From contig MPMO01000013.1 in NCBI GenBank assembly GCA_002238555.1, positions 28,377 to 92,376 on the forward strand: 64,000 nucleotides of DNA, in the 5' to 3' direction. Position numbers and translations under genes: made by a program. Source of the DNA: Caldilineaceae bacterium bin34 (lineage in GTDB: Bacteria > Chloroflexota > Anaerolineae > Caldilineales > Caldilineaceae). The notes under the pieces are model-generated. The model did not search any database, was not told where the DNA came from, and was given only the letters and a program-made list of their open reading frames with translations. This document shows positions 9,110-17,783 of the stretch, piece by piece (position 1 is the first letter of the stretch; every line of letters starts with the position of its first letter).

Positions 9110-10335
9110 GGAACGGGCACGGACGGAAGCCCCGCCCGCACCAAAATGTTGATGGCCGCATTGTGATCGGCGTTCAGGGCCCAGCCGCAGGCCTGACAGG
9201 CAAACACCGCCTGCGACGGCCGGTTGGCCTTGCCGACATGGCCACACCGGCTGCAGGTCTGCGACGTGTACGCCGGATCGACCTTGACCACGTACCCCGC
9301 CTTGTACGCGAGCTTCCGCTCCAGCTGCCCCCAGCCGGAGGCCAGGATGGCTCGGTTGAGCCCTGCCTTCGCCTTGACGTTGGTGCCCGGCTCTTCCCGG
9401 GTGCCCTTGGCACTGGCCGTCATGCCCTTGGTGTTCAGGTCCTCCACGACCACGGTATGGGCCGTGTCCGCCAGCGTGCGGCTGGCCTGGTGGGTCGCGT
9501 CGTCCCGCTTGCGCTTGCGATGCAGCTTCTGCAACTGCCCGTTCACGCGCCGCCCCCGGTTCGATTTCGGTCGCTTGTCCTTCGGTCCCCAGCCCTGCTT
9601 GCGGCTCAATGCCCGCTGCTTGCGCTTGAGGTTGGCATCCAGCGGGTCCGTGTCGGGTAGCGCGTACACGGTGCCCTCGCTGTCGGTGGCCTGCCCCACG
9701 TTGCGGTCCAGGCCAAGGGCGCCGTCCGGTGCGGGCTGCTTGACCTGCGCCGCGGGCACGGCATAGGTCACATAGGCGTACCACTTGGGGTTCGGCTCCG
9801 TACCTTCCCTGCGCACACGCACGGTCAACGGCTGGCAGTTCGCGTACAGGTTCGATCCCGCCAGCCGCAGCCAGCCCACCTTGGGCACGTACAGCCAGTC
9901 CCGGTCCAGCTTGACAGCATCGGGAATGGTGAAGGCCGGCACGGTGAAGTGTCGAGCCTTAAAGCGGGGCTTGCCTTCGGTTTGGGGATCCTTGAAGTAT
10001 CGCTGGTAGGCGTCGGCCAGGTACTTCAGGCTGTAGCGCACACAGGCAAACGGGTAGTCCTTCAGCCACGCGTGGTCCGGGTCGTTGCGCAGTTGGGTGA
10101 ACCGCCGGCCCAAGGTGAAAAAGGTCGGAACGGGCTTGGGGCCAATCCTGTAGGCCTGCCACAGGCGATACCGGCGTTCCTGGTCGGCCAGCATGTGGTT
10201 CCACACATGGCGGCAGACCCCGGCAATGGCCGTCAGCAGGATGCCTGTGGCGGCATCGCCGGGGTACAGGCGCAGGCGCACCGTGCGGTGGACAGTCTCC
10301 GGGGCCTCTGTTGTAGGATGGTGGGCGTCGGGCAC
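9064..10335 (-). CDS. tnpB: TnpB-family RNA-guided nuclease (element A)
   Basis: The RuvC-like active site is complete: D in LGLDRNV, E in VVVEDLNTKGM and D in NADHNAAINIL. A C4 zinc finger (CSRCGH and CQACG) lies between the last two motifs. The frame is open up to 10485, but a TATAAT box sits at 10403-10408, so translation must begin inside it. GTG 10335 is the best fit, giving about 423 residues and an N-terminus like that of copy B (PTT-x-x-P before the first domain). No tnpA gene is present. The stop (TAG) falls where copy B has TTG and reads on, so this copy may have lost a short tail. Confidence 0.88.
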   Translation of the reverse strand: MPDAHHPTTEAPETVHRTVRLRLYPGDAATGILLTAIAGVCRHVWNHMLADQERRYRLWQAYRIGPKPVPTFFTLGRRFTQLRNDPDHAWLKDYPFACVRYSLKYLADAYQRYFKDPQTEGKPRFKARHFTVPAFTIPDAVKLDRDWLYVPKVGWLRLAGSNLYANCQPLTVRVRREGTEPNPKWYAYVTYAVPAAQVKQPAPDGALGLDRNVGQATDSEGTVYALPDTDPLDANLKRKQRALSRKQGWGPKDKRPKSNRGRRVNGQLQKLHRKRKRDDATHQASRTLADTAHTVVVEDLNTKGMTASAKGTREEPGTNVKAKAGLNRAILASGWGQLERKLAYKAGYVVKVDPAYTSQTCSRCGHVGKANRPSQAVFACQACGWALNADHNAAINILVRAGLPSVPVPARGTGAAARGGAIP

Positions 10336-10402
10336 GGAACTGCTATTACCTGTCCGGTGGAGAGTCCGGATGTCCGCCGGGCTCTCTTGTTTGCAGGACA
10401 CC

Positions 10403-10431
10403 ATTATAGCACAGATGTACATGGTTGTGCC
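10403..10431 (-). promoter_or_regulatory. Promoter of tnpB in element A
   Basis: On the minus strand there is an extended -10 box, TGCTATAAT (the TATAAT is 10403-10408). A GGCACA -35-like hexamer (10426-10431) lies 17 bases upstream. It sits just inside the terminal repeat and points into tnpB. Confidence 0.55.
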
Positions 10432-10438
10432 TGTCGCA

Positions 10439-10467
10439 CCGACTGCGTAGTCAGGTATATAAGCCCC
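10439..10467. repeat. Terminal inverted repeat of element A (right)
   Basis: This is the inverted partner of 9005-9033, ending ATATAAGCCCC. It lies directly upstream of the tnpB promoter. Confidence 0.88.
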
Positions 10468-10489
10468 TCTCATTTCGGTTTCCAAGGAT

Positions 10490-10951
10490 CGGTGTGGCTT
10501 CAGGCCCAGCGTGCCCTCCGCCTACGGGCGGAATGCCAACGCTGCTCTTGTCCAACGGGCCAACGACCTGGTGTTCGCCTCGTTCCAGATTGAAAGGCAC
10601 ACTGCATTGGCCGAGATCGAGGCCATTGCCGCCATCGACAATCTCGACGGCATCGCGTTGGGGCCTTGGGACCTGGCAGTCGACCTTGGTCATGTCGACG
10701 ATGTTCGGTATCCGAAAGTGGAGGCGGCCATTCAGCGTGTAGTTGACGTTGCACGCCGGGCCGGCAAACCGGTGGGCTCGAGGATGGGCGACGATCCGGA
10801 ACTGGCCTTGGACTACGCGCGGAGGGGCGTGCAGTGAATCCAGGTCGGGAATAACATGGACTACCTAATCCGACGTATGGACCAAGTCTACGGGGCATCA
10901 AGCCGGCTTGACCAGCGCAGGGGCCTGCAATCCGGTGCGGCGTGGGATTGA
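10490..10951 (+). pseudogene. HpcH/HpaI-type aldolase, truncated and with a nonsense codon
   Basis: The reading frame matches the C-terminal half of the HpcH/HpaI aldolase family: VPSAYGRNANA, QIERHTALAEIEAIAAI, DGIALGPWDLAVDLGH and ARRAGKPVG. A TGA at 10835-10837 stands where the family has a tryptophan or similar residue. The frame then continues IQVGNNMDYLIRRMDQVYG to a stop at 10949-10951, which is the expected C-terminus. The N-terminal half, with the metal and base residues, is missing, and the frame begins next to the right end of TnpB element A. It was probably cut by the insertion or an associated deletion. The family cleaves 2-keto-3-deoxy sugar acids. Confidence 0.85.
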
Positions 10952-11118
10952 AATCCGAGGACCGGAGCGCTGCGCCGCCCTTACCCGATCCGCAACCGGG
11001 TTTCAGGCCAAGGGGCTTGGAAGTCAGAACGCCATGCCGAACAACGGTCCCGGCAAATATGCATTACCATCCTGTCTGCATCCCTGCCACAGTGACTGAC
11101 CGGATGGTCCATCAATCC

Positions 11119-13347
11119 ATGAAGACGATAGCCACTGCACGCGTCCTGGCTGCCGTCTGTCTCTGCACCGTGTTGGCATTGGGGAGGCCGAATTCCGTGG
11201 TTGCACAAGCCGACGGATCCGGCACACATACCCATTCCGGGTTCTTTGTCACACTCAACGGTGAGGAATCGTCCTTTGTTCTCTACCGCACCGGGGCTCA
11301 GGTTGTGGCCACGCTCCAACCTGTCTCACCCGAAGGCGGGTTTGTGCTGCCCGAAGGCTACCGCCCCATGTCTCGGGTCCACCGGAAGGCCGAGGGCCGG
11401 CTGGCGGACCCGGACGGTGGCGAACCTTGGCTGTCCGACATTGGATACACCATGGAGGTGCATCCCGACGGCCGGTTCAGATACAGCGGCGGGGCACGCG
11501 AATACTCAAGTCCTTCGCTGCAAATGCCGTACGGGGCAGAAGTGGAACAAATCACCATGGAGTGGTTCACGGCCACGGAGGCCGCGGAGGGAGAGTTCGA
11601 CAACCTGGCCGAACATCACCAGGGGAGGTACCGGCTGGCCAAGGGGGGCGTGTACGTTTCGGCCCGGCTGTCTGCGAGCCGTTCCCCCGTCCAGCATTAC
11701 GCCCGCGTAGATCCGGTGCCGCTTTTCACGGTGCCCGAAGGCTTCCGGCCTGCGGTGACTGTTACCCGGACGGTGGTCGGCACCGCAGTCCACGCAGACG
11801 GGTTGGACACCGAGGCGCGGACGGAGCATGTGTTTCGGGTGCGGATTTCGTCGGATGGGGATGTCGCCTACGTCGACGCTCCGGCGCTGGACGGCGTGGG
11901 CTACCTCGGCTACGCATTTGAGACTGCGTGGGAAACCCGGATTTCACAGGACCGCCGCGTGCTGGAGGACATGCTCGACACTGCGGATCTCGACAACGTT
12001 CTGACAGGTTGGGGCCGTCCCGATGTGCCGCTGGAAGACTGGCAGGGCGTGGGCACGAATGCGGACGGCCGGGTTACGCACCTCAATCTCAGCGGCGTCG
12101 GACTGAGGGGGCGCCTGCCGTCCTCCTTCAGCAACCTGTCGGCGTTGCGCGAGGCGCATCTTGGGCGGGACGAATCGTACTCGGCCAACCAACTCACCGC
12201 ATTGCCCGGCGATCTCGACCGGCTCGCGAATCTTCAGGTCCTCGATCTGAGTCACAACCCCATTGATGCTCCTTTTCCGCCGGCATGGTCCCGGTTGCAC
12301 AACCTCCAGTCCCTGAACCTGCGGGACACCAAGTACCATGGCCAGTTGCCGCCGGCATGGGCGGCTCTGCTCAACCTGGAGGCCCTGAACCTGATCGAGA
12401 CCGGGGTGGCCGGGATCCTGCCTTCGGAGTGGAGCGGTTTGCCGAACCTGCAACGACTGTTGATCACCAGCGCGTCGCTGGGAGGGTCCTTGCCGGAGTC
12501 TTGGCACGCCATGCCGCGCCTGAAGGTTCTGGACATCCGCGGCCGGGGTGTCGAGGGTCCCCTGCCGGCCGGCTGGAGTCGCATGCCCAACCTGGAAATC
12601 CTGATCCTCAGGAATCAACTGTCCGGCTCGTTGCCACCGGAGTGGGGAGCCATGCCGAACCTGCGCTACCTCGACTTGGGCCACAACCGGTTGTCCGGAC
12701 CGCTGCCGCACACATGGAGCCGGTTGGAACAGCTCGAGGTCCTTTGGCTGGAAGGCAACGATTTGATCGGTTCCTTGCCTGTGAACTGGAAGGACCTCGG
12801 CCAACTCCGCGTCCTGTCCCTGGGCCGCAACCGGCTCCACGGCCTCCTGCCGCCGGAGTGGGGGGCCATGGCGAACCTGCGCTACCTTGACTTGGGCAGC
12901 AATCGGTTGTCCGGATCGTTGCCGCGCACATGGAGCCGGTTGGAACAGCTCGAGGTCCTTTGGCTGGGAGGCAACGATCTGATCGGCTTCCTGCCTGTGA
13001 ACTGGAAGGACCTCGGCCAACTCCGCGTCCTGTCCCTGAGCCGCAACCGGCTCCACGGCCTCCTGCCGACCTCGTGGCACGCCCTCGGGCGTCTCGAATC
13101 GCTCCGGCTCAGCAACAATGTCCTGGTCGGCGGATTGCCTCCCCAATGGAGCCGCCTGCAGCGGCTGGAGGCCATCCGTCTCGACGGCAACGGCCTGTCC
13201 GGGACGGTGCCGGAGTCCTGGCTCGACATGGACAACCTGCGCCTTCTTGACCTCGGCCGGAATGCATTCACTGAATGCCTGCCCGCCATCTGGCAGCCCT
13301 ATCATCCTCGGGAGTCGCAGGCGGAGGTCGTGTTCTGCGACAGCTGA
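11119..13347 (+). CDS. Secreted leucine-rich-repeat protein
   Basis: The protein has about 742 residues from ATG 11119 (ATG 11104 is also possible, and neither has a clear ribosome site). A signal peptide (basic start, hydrophobic core, cleavage near VVAQA) indicates export. Residues of roughly 30-260 form two related beta-rich modules marked PEGYRP and PEGFRP. A linker resembling the usual cap before such repeats (PLEDWQGVGTNADGRVTHLNLS) follows. Then come about a dozen 24-residue repeats of the plant type, LSGSLPPEW-x-x-x-x-NLRYLDLGHN. Three repeats are duplicated almost exactly at 12631-13062. Such proteins usually bind other proteins or glycans; the partner is unknown. It is an isolated gene between two pseudogenes. 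Confidence 0.9.
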   Translation: MKTIATARVLAAVCLCTVLALGRPNSVVAQADGSGTHTHSGFFVTLNGEESSFVLYRTGAQVVATLQPVSPEGGFVLPEGYRPMSRVHRKAEGRLADPDGGEPWLSDIGYTMEVHPDGRFRYSGGAREYSSPSLQMPYGAEVEQITMEWFTATEAAEGEFDNLAEHHQGRYRLAKGGVYVSARLSASRSPVQHYARVDPVPLFTVPEGFRPAVTVTRTVVGTAVHADGLDTEARTEHVFRVRISSDGDVAYVDAPALDGVGYLGYAFETAWETRISQDRRVLEDMLDTADLDNVLTGWGRPDVPLEDWQGVGTNADGRVTHLNLSGVGLRGRLPSSFSNLSALREAHLGRDESYSANQLTALPGDLDRLANLQVLDLSHNPIDAPFPPAWSRLHNLQSLNLRDTKYHGQLPPAWAALLNLEALNLIETGVAGILPSEWSGLPNLQRLLITSASLGGSLPESWHAMPRLKVLDIRGRGVEGPLPAGWSRMPNLEILILRNQLSGSLPPEWGAMPNLRYLDLGHNRLSGPLPHTWSRLEQLEVLWLEGNDLIGSLPVNWKDLGQLRVLSLGRNRLHGLLPPEWGAMANLRYLDLGSNRLSGSLPRTWSRLEQLEVLWLGGNDLIGFLPVNWKDLGQLRVLSLSRNRLHGLLPTSWHALGRLESLRLSNNVLVGGLPPQWSRLQRLEAIRLDGNGLSGTVPESWLDMDNLRLLDLGRNAFTECLPAIWQPYHPRESQAEVVFCDS
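12631..13062 (+). repeat. Tandem 216-base duplication inside the LRR gene
   Basis: Two head-to-tail copies, 12631-12846 and 12847-13062, each encode 72 residues, exactly three 24-residue repeats. They are nearly identical at DNA level, including long runs across the TWSRLEQLEVLWL and NWKDLGQLRVLSL segments. This marks a recent duplication or gene conversion. Confidence 0.92.
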
Positions 13348-13384
13348 ACCGGCCGCGGGAACCCAAGCCCGGACGACCGCACGG

Positions 13385-13582
13385 AGGTTGAAGGCGTTTT
13401 TGCAGCCGATCACGGATTTGCCTGCGGCTCAGGGCTACCGCGAAGTGCTGCTACCGGGAGAACTGGAAGAGATGGTTGCCCACGAACGGACGCGTACTGG
13501 CATTCCGGTAGCGGACGCCATTTGGGACGGAATCACGGAGGCGGCAGCCAGTTTGGGCATTCTCCCGCCGGTCGAGGCGTAG
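13385..13582 (+). pseudogene. 3' fragment of a malate/L-lactate dehydrogenase-family (Ldh_2) gene
   Basis: The last 65 codons before TAG 13580-13582 read like the C-terminus of the YlbC/ComC-type malate/lactate dehydrogenase family: YREVLLPGELEE, ERTRTGIPVADAIWDGI and AASLGI. Nothing upstream in this frame matches the rest of the family; the frame runs back into the LRR gene. It is a remnant with no promoter or start. The family oxidises 2-hydroxy acids with NAD(P). Confidence 0.7.
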
Positions 13583-13685
13583 ATCCAAGTTTCGTCTGAC
13601 CCGGCCGCGTTGTCAGGCGGTTTCCACTGCTGTGTGCCAACTTCAATGATCGGGCTCCCCGCCGGCGCCGTGGAGGCGACTTTCG

Positions 13686-14768
13686 TCACGTGACGAAATC
13701 GGGACAGCTCCGAACGATGGCGATCATGGTCGCGGCATCCTCGGCACCGTGTTCCAATGGTGTGCGCGGTGGGGTGCCGGTCGTTACGGACCGGTGAAAG
13801 TGAATCAACTCGTTGCGGAAGGCTTCCCGGTAGTCGGTTGTGATTTCCCGTTCGACATAGCGGCCATTCTCCATACCGCGACGAGCCACCATGGTGGGGG
13901 CGTGTTTCAGGAACGGCGAAGGAAACCGGATCGCGGTTGAACTGTCGTCGCCGCAGGCGGTGAAGGTCTCGTCGAACAGCCGGATGTCGGGCATGAAGAC
14001 GGCGGTGAAGACGCACCGGACGCCGCGCTCGAACTTGAGCGTGGCCGCAATCGAGCGACCGCCGTTCCAGATCTCCGTTGACAGCACGTCCTCCACGCGT
14101 CCGAGGCAGCCGCGCATGATCGAGAGTTGATGGCATCCGCTGCCGAGCAAACCTCCGTAGGCGCGTGCAACGTGCTCGGGTTGTTCGCCGATGGCTTGTT
14201 GCTGCGCCTGGCGCATTGCCCGACCTGTTGCGGCCACGCGGTCGGGATCGGCATCGTTGCCACGCAGGATCTCGTAGTGTTCAAGGAACGGTTCGTTGGG
14301 GCCGTGGGCGACGTACATCGTCGCCATGCGCACCGCCGACATCGCTCGTACCATGGCCGCGCCCGTTTCGTATCCGGGATCGTAGGGTTTGTGATAACCG
14401 AGCTGGCCAATCAGACCGTTGCGGCGGGCCGCATCGACCATGTCGGCGGCCTCGGCAAGATTCACGCACATCGGTTTTTCCACGAAGACATGCACCCCTG
14501 CGGACAGTGCTGCCATCACTTGGGGGTAGTGGTACGGCGTCAAGATCAGGGCGGCATCCAACTCGACGGTGTCGAGCATGTCGCCAATGTCCGTGAATGT
14601 ATGGGGGACCCCATACCTGCGGGCCAAGGTTTGTGCCGTCCGTGCGGACAGGTCGCAGAGCGCAACAATTTCATACAGGTCGGGAAGGGATTGCAGATGG
14701 GGCAGGTGCATCACCTGAGCCACCAAGCCGGTACCAACGATGCCTACGCGCAGCCGTGTTCCGCTCAT
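13686..14768 (-). CDS. Gfo/Idh/MocA-family oxidoreductase
   Basis: The protein has 360 residues from ATG 14768 (upstream GGCGGC is a weak ribosome site). The N-terminal Rossmann motif VGIVGTGLVAQVMH is followed by the family lysine motif VEKPMCVN and by HKPYDPGYE in the catalytic domain. A C-terminal alpha/beta domain (GCHQLSIMRG) follows. Members oxidise or epimerise sugars, inositols or their derivatives with NAD(P). It is divergent from the sugar-binding lipoprotein gene at 15198, with a 429-base shared control region, which suggests it acts on the imported sugar. Confidence 0.92.
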   Translation of the reverse strand: MSGTRLRVGIVGTGLVAQVMHLPHLQSLPDLYEIVALCDLSARTAQTLARRYGVPHTFTDIGDMLDTVELDAALILTPYHYPQVMAALSAGVHVFVEKPMCVNLAEAADMVDAARRNGLIGQLGYHKPYDPGYETGAAMVRAMSAVRMATMYVAHGPNEPFLEHYEILRGNDADPDRVAATGRAMRQAQQQAIGEQPEHVARAYGGLLGSGCHQLSIMRGCLGRVEDVLSTEIWNGGRSIAATLKFERGVRCVFTAVFMPDIRLFDETFTACGDDSSTAIRFPSPFLKHAPTMVARRGMENGRYVEREITTDYREAFRNELIHFHRSVTTGTPPRTPLEHGAEDAATMIAIVRSCPDFVT

Positions 14769-15197
14769 GTTGCCGCCTGGTTTGGAAAGGCCATTGAGTT
14801 CCCGGTCGCGCCGTCCGCGAGCACCTGGAGCAGTGCGACGAACGGTCCCGCGCGCAAGTTCGGAACGCGCCGCTCCGTCAGACGGTTCACTGTCGACAAA
14901 TCCGACCCGAATGTCGTTGCATCCAGTGTTGCTGGAGCCGAATATGCCATCGGCATAAAGCATCCAAGGGCTGTGGGAATTGACGGGTCCATGATACATG
15001 CCACGGATCCACATGCGATGGGAATCGGATGTCGTAGCGGAGTCCACGTCCGACTGCCATTTCGTGTTCAGGCAAGATCGGCGGCCCGAAAAAATAGTGA
15101 TTATCGCCAGTTGCTATACTCCGACATCATCCGTGGAATTGATCGACCTCACCACCGGCGCTTCACCGTCAGGGTGCGTCCCGGTCAAGGAGACATC
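14769..15197. other. Divergent intergenic region, 429 bases
   Basis: The region lies between two divergent genes. An open frame crosses it on the plus strand but has no family resemblance. Apart from the promoter-like box at 15112-15120, I see no clear operator or terminator. Confidence 0.5.
15112..15120 (+). promoter_or_regulatory. Extended -10 element upstream of the binding-protein gene
   Basis: TGCTATACT is an extended -10 box, 77 bases before the start codon at 15198. No good -35 hexamer lies 16-18 bases upstream, which is common with extended -10 promoters. Confidence 0.4.
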
Positions 15198-16511
15198 ATG
15201 AATAGCAATACTGTTGGTCGACGAGAGTTTCTGCGGTCCGGTGCGATCCTGTTGGGAGGTTTGACGGTTGCTGCCTGCGCCGATCCGGCTGCCATGACCG
15301 GCGGTGGGCCGGCCCAGGAGATGATCGAGCTTCGGTACCACCACCGCTTGGGTCTCGAGTGCGACAACCACGGCCAGTGGGTGGATCAATTCAACGAGGA
15401 CAGGGCTCCGGACGTCGTCGTTACGATGGAGTGCTTTCCCGGTGCGGACTACTTCAAGAAGCTGAACACGCTGATTGCCGGCGGTACGATCGGCGATGCC
15501 TTCTGGATCTCGTCCATCGAAGGCTACTATCGGTTGGCCGCTGCCGGCGGATCAAGGCCGATCGACGATCTGGTGGAGTCGTCCGGCTTCGACCTGAGTG
15601 CGTTCTACGCACTGAACATTGAGGCTGCACGCCTGAATGGCGAGCTCTACGGCCTGCCGCAGTTGGCCCATCCCGGCCGCGTGGGCCTCTTCTACAACGT
15701 CGGGTTGTTTGCAGATGCCGGCATTGATCCGCCGAACGACACATGGACGTATGATGATCTGCTGACGGCGGCCGCAGCCTTGACCAATCCGGATGAAGGG
15801 GTGTACGGGTTCCTGCCGTGCCTGGGCTACTTCTGTCTGCTCGTCTACCAGCGGTCCTGGGGCGGCGACATGCTGAATGCGGACGGTACCGGGGCTACGC
15901 TCGATTCGGAGGAATCGGTTGCGGCGCTGCGCTTCATCAGCGACCTGTTTCATGAACACCAGGTGTCGCCGCTGCCCGGCACGATGGAGCAGGGCACATA
16001 CCAGGAGTTTGCGGCCAACAAGCTGGCAATGTACCAGTCGGGATTCTGGGGCGAGTACGTGAAGAACTTTGTTGAAGAGGACGCGTGGGCCGTCGCTCCG
16101 ATGCCGGTTGGGGCCGACACGGGTGTGCGCGGCAACATGTTCGAGTCGGACCCCGTTTGCATCTCGCGAGCATCGCAGCACCCGGCCGAAATGTTTGACT
16201 GCCTGGCCTACTTCACGACGTTCGATGCCCAGATTGGCAACTATAACGCCATGGGCGCGCCGTCAGTACGCCCGGACGTAATGGCGTCCGAGACATTGCA
16301 GTCTTCGGCATTGATGCGGGTGTTTGGCAGCATCATGGCCGAGGCGTTGCCGCTGGTTCTGCCGGCAAACTTCCGCGAGACCGAATACTTCAAGACCATC
16401 AACGAGATGCTTCAGTTGGTTTGGCTCGGGGAGAGTGATTTGGATGAGGTGATCGGCAAGGTCCAGGAGGCGGCCGCCGAAATCTTGGCCAAGCCGTCGC
16501 TCGAGGCGTAG
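15198..16511 (+). CDS. Sugar ABC transporter solute-binding lipoprotein
   Basis: The protein has 437 residues. The start ATG 15198 follows an AAGGAGA ribosome site. The N-terminus carries a twin-arginine signal (GRREFLRSG) and a lipobox (LTVAAC), so it is exported folded and lipid-anchored. The remainder is a family-1 carbohydrate-binding fold, with LNTLIAGGTIGDAFWI, a GLPQLAHPGRVGLFYN hinge segment and SGFWGEYVKNF. It should deliver a sugar or oligosaccharide to permeases such as those at 17784-19606, which face it from the opposite strand. No ATPase gene is in the window. A strong terminator follows. Confidence 0.93.
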   Translation: MNSNTVGRREFLRSGAILLGGLTVAACADPAAMTGGGPAQEMIELRYHHRLGLECDNHGQWVDQFNEDRAPDVVVTMECFPGADYFKKLNTLIAGGTIGDAFWISSIEGYYRLAAAGGSRPIDDLVESSGFDLSAFYALNIEAARLNGELYGLPQLAHPGRVGLFYNVGLFADAGIDPPNDTWTYDDLLTAAAALTNPDEGVYGFLPCLGYFCLLVYQRSWGGDMLNADGTGATLDSEESVAALRFISDLFHEHQVSPLPGTMEQGTYQEFAANKLAMYQSGFWGEYVKNFVEEDAWAVAPMPVGADTGVRGNMFESDPVCISRASQHPAEMFDCLAYFTTFDAQIGNYNAMGAPSVRPDVMASETLQSSALMRVFGSIMAEALPLVLPANFRETEYFKTINEMLQLVWLGESDLDEVIGKVQEAAAEILAKPSLEA

Positions 16512-16522
16512 ACAAATGGACC

Positions 16523-16557
16523 CCGGCGGGCGGGTGCCGAACCCGCCCGCCGGTTTT
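16523..16557 (+). terminator. Rho-independent terminator after the binding-protein gene
   Basis: A perfect 13-bp GC-rich stem (16523-16535 with 16541-16553) with a 5-base loop is followed by TTTT. It lies 12 bases after the stop codon of the lipoprotein gene and separates it from the alcohol dehydrogenase gene. Confidence 0.88.
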
Positions 16558-16621
16558 GAGAGGGGCTGCCCGCGGATTGGCGCGCAGCGGATCATCACGG
16601 ACAGCAGGGGGAATGCGCGCC

Positions 16622-17704
16622 ATGCGGACGGTCAAAGCCGCAGTTTGCTACGAGTACGGAAGCCCCTTGGTGGTGGAGGAAGTGCATCTGGAGCCGCCTG
16701 GCCGCGCCGAGGTTGAAGTCCGGATGGAGGCATGTGCCATCTGCCACAGCGACATCCATATCATCGACGGGGAATGGCACTATGAAGCCCCCTTGATCCC
16801 CGGCCATGAAGCCGCCGGCACCATTTCCCGCATCGGGGCGGATGTGGAAGGCATGGCCGTGGGCGATCGCGTGGTCGTGTCTCTGCTGTGGTCGTGTCGC
16901 CGCTGCCGCCACTGTCTGGAAGGCGAGCCCTATCTTTGCATCGGAGACCACCCCCTGGAGCTGCGTTCGAAGTTCACCAACCGCGAAGGCAGGGAACTCA
17001 ACCGCGCGCTGAAGGTAGCCGGATTCGCGGAGTACACAGTGGTGCACGAGACCCAGATCGTGAAGGTTCCCGACTCGATCCCGATTGTCTCCGCGGCCCT
17101 GTTGGCCTGCGGTGTGATTACCGGGCTGGGAGCCGTGGTGAATACGGCGCACTTCCAGTTCGGGCGGTCGGTGGCGGTTGTCGGATGCGGAGGGGTGGGT
17201 CTCAACACCGTCCAGGGCGCGATCCTGGCGGGGGCAGTGCAGGTCATCGGGATCGACATCGAACGCGGCAAATTGGACATGGCCCGGGCCTTTGGGGCCA
17301 CCCATGTGGTGCATGCCGGGGAGACCGACCCCGTGCAGGCCGTGATGGATCTTTCCTCGGGCGGAGTCGACTACGTGTTCGTGGTGGCCGGCGTCGCCCG
17401 TCTGCTGGAAGAAGCGGCGGACATGATTTGCAAGGGCGGGGGTGTCATTCAGGTCGGCATGCCGCCTCTGGACGACACATTCACTTACACCGGTCAGCGC
17501 TTCATGGGCCAGCGTTCCTTGAAGGGCAGTTCAATGGGTGGGACGAACTTCCAGCGCGATGTGCCTCGCCTGATGGATCTGTATCGGCAGGGTCGGTTGA
17601 AGCTGGACGAACTGGTTACCCGTACCTACCCGCTGGAGAAGATCAACGAGGCAATCGCGGCGGTTGCGGAACCTACCACCCTCCGCAACGTGATCACGTT
17701 CTGA
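16622..17704 (+). CDS. Zinc-dependent medium-chain alcohol dehydrogenase
   Basis: The protein has 360 residues. ATG 16622 is preceded by AGGGGG at about 11 bases; ATG 16613 in frame is the alternative. Catalytic zinc ligands are in CAICHSD and GHEAAG. The structural zinc site is complete in CRRCRHCLEGEPYLC. The cofactor motif VVGCGGVGLN followed by IGIDIE, with an aspartate, favours NAD. It belongs to the group of class III-like dehydrogenases. It lies after the strong terminator at 16523, so it probably has its own promoter. A relic of another such gene lies at 19692-20190. Confidence 0.93.
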   Translation: MRTVKAAVCYEYGSPLVVEEVHLEPPGRAEVEVRMEACAICHSDIHIIDGEWHYEAPLIPGHEAAGTISRIGADVEGMAVGDRVVVSLLWSCRRCRHCLEGEPYLCIGDHPLELRSKFTNREGRELNRALKVAGFAEYTVVHETQIVKVPDSIPIVSAALLACGVITGLGAVVNTAHFQFGRSVAVVGCGGVGLNTVQGAILAGAVQVIGIDIERGKLDMARAFGATHVVHAGETDPVQAVMDLSSGGVDYVFVVAGVARLLEEAADMICKGGGVIQVGMPPLDDTFTYTGQRFMGQRSLKGSSMGGTNFQRDVPRLMDLYRQGRLKLDELVTRTYPLEKINEAIAAVAEPTTLRNVITF

Positions 17705-17783
17705 CGCGGGCTGTAGCCCGCAATGGCTGGACGCAGGCGGTAGGTAGATTCCAGGTGTCCAGTGGGCTCCCATTCTTCGGGAA

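Larger units (their letters stand above)
9005..10467 (-). mobile_element. TnpB-only insertion element A with long terminal inverted repeats
   Basis: The element is about 1.46 kb and contains a single minus-strand tnpB gene. It is bounded by 29-base inverted repeats (9005-9033 and 10439-10467) that differ at one position. The ends share GGGGCTTATA (GGGACTTATA at the left end) with element B at 39762-41491. No target duplication is seen: the flanking octamers are ACGACTTT and TCTCATTT. The right flank enters a truncated aldolase gene, so a deletion may have removed one flank. IS605- and IS607-type elements normally lack such repeats. Confidence 0.8.

Noticed and set aside
9845..9860. T-loop-like GTTCGATCCC sequence suggesting a tRNA
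   Set aside because: It lies inside the tnpB coding frame and no cloverleaf can be drawn around it.
14127..15197. Long plus-strand N-terminal extension of the binding protein
   Set aside because: The Tat signal and ribosome site place the start at 15198. The extension is antisense to the Gfo/Idh gene.
17706..17721. Small hairpin between the dehydrogenase and permease genes
   Set aside because: The stem is short with a tight loop and no T run on either strand, so it is not called as a terminator.
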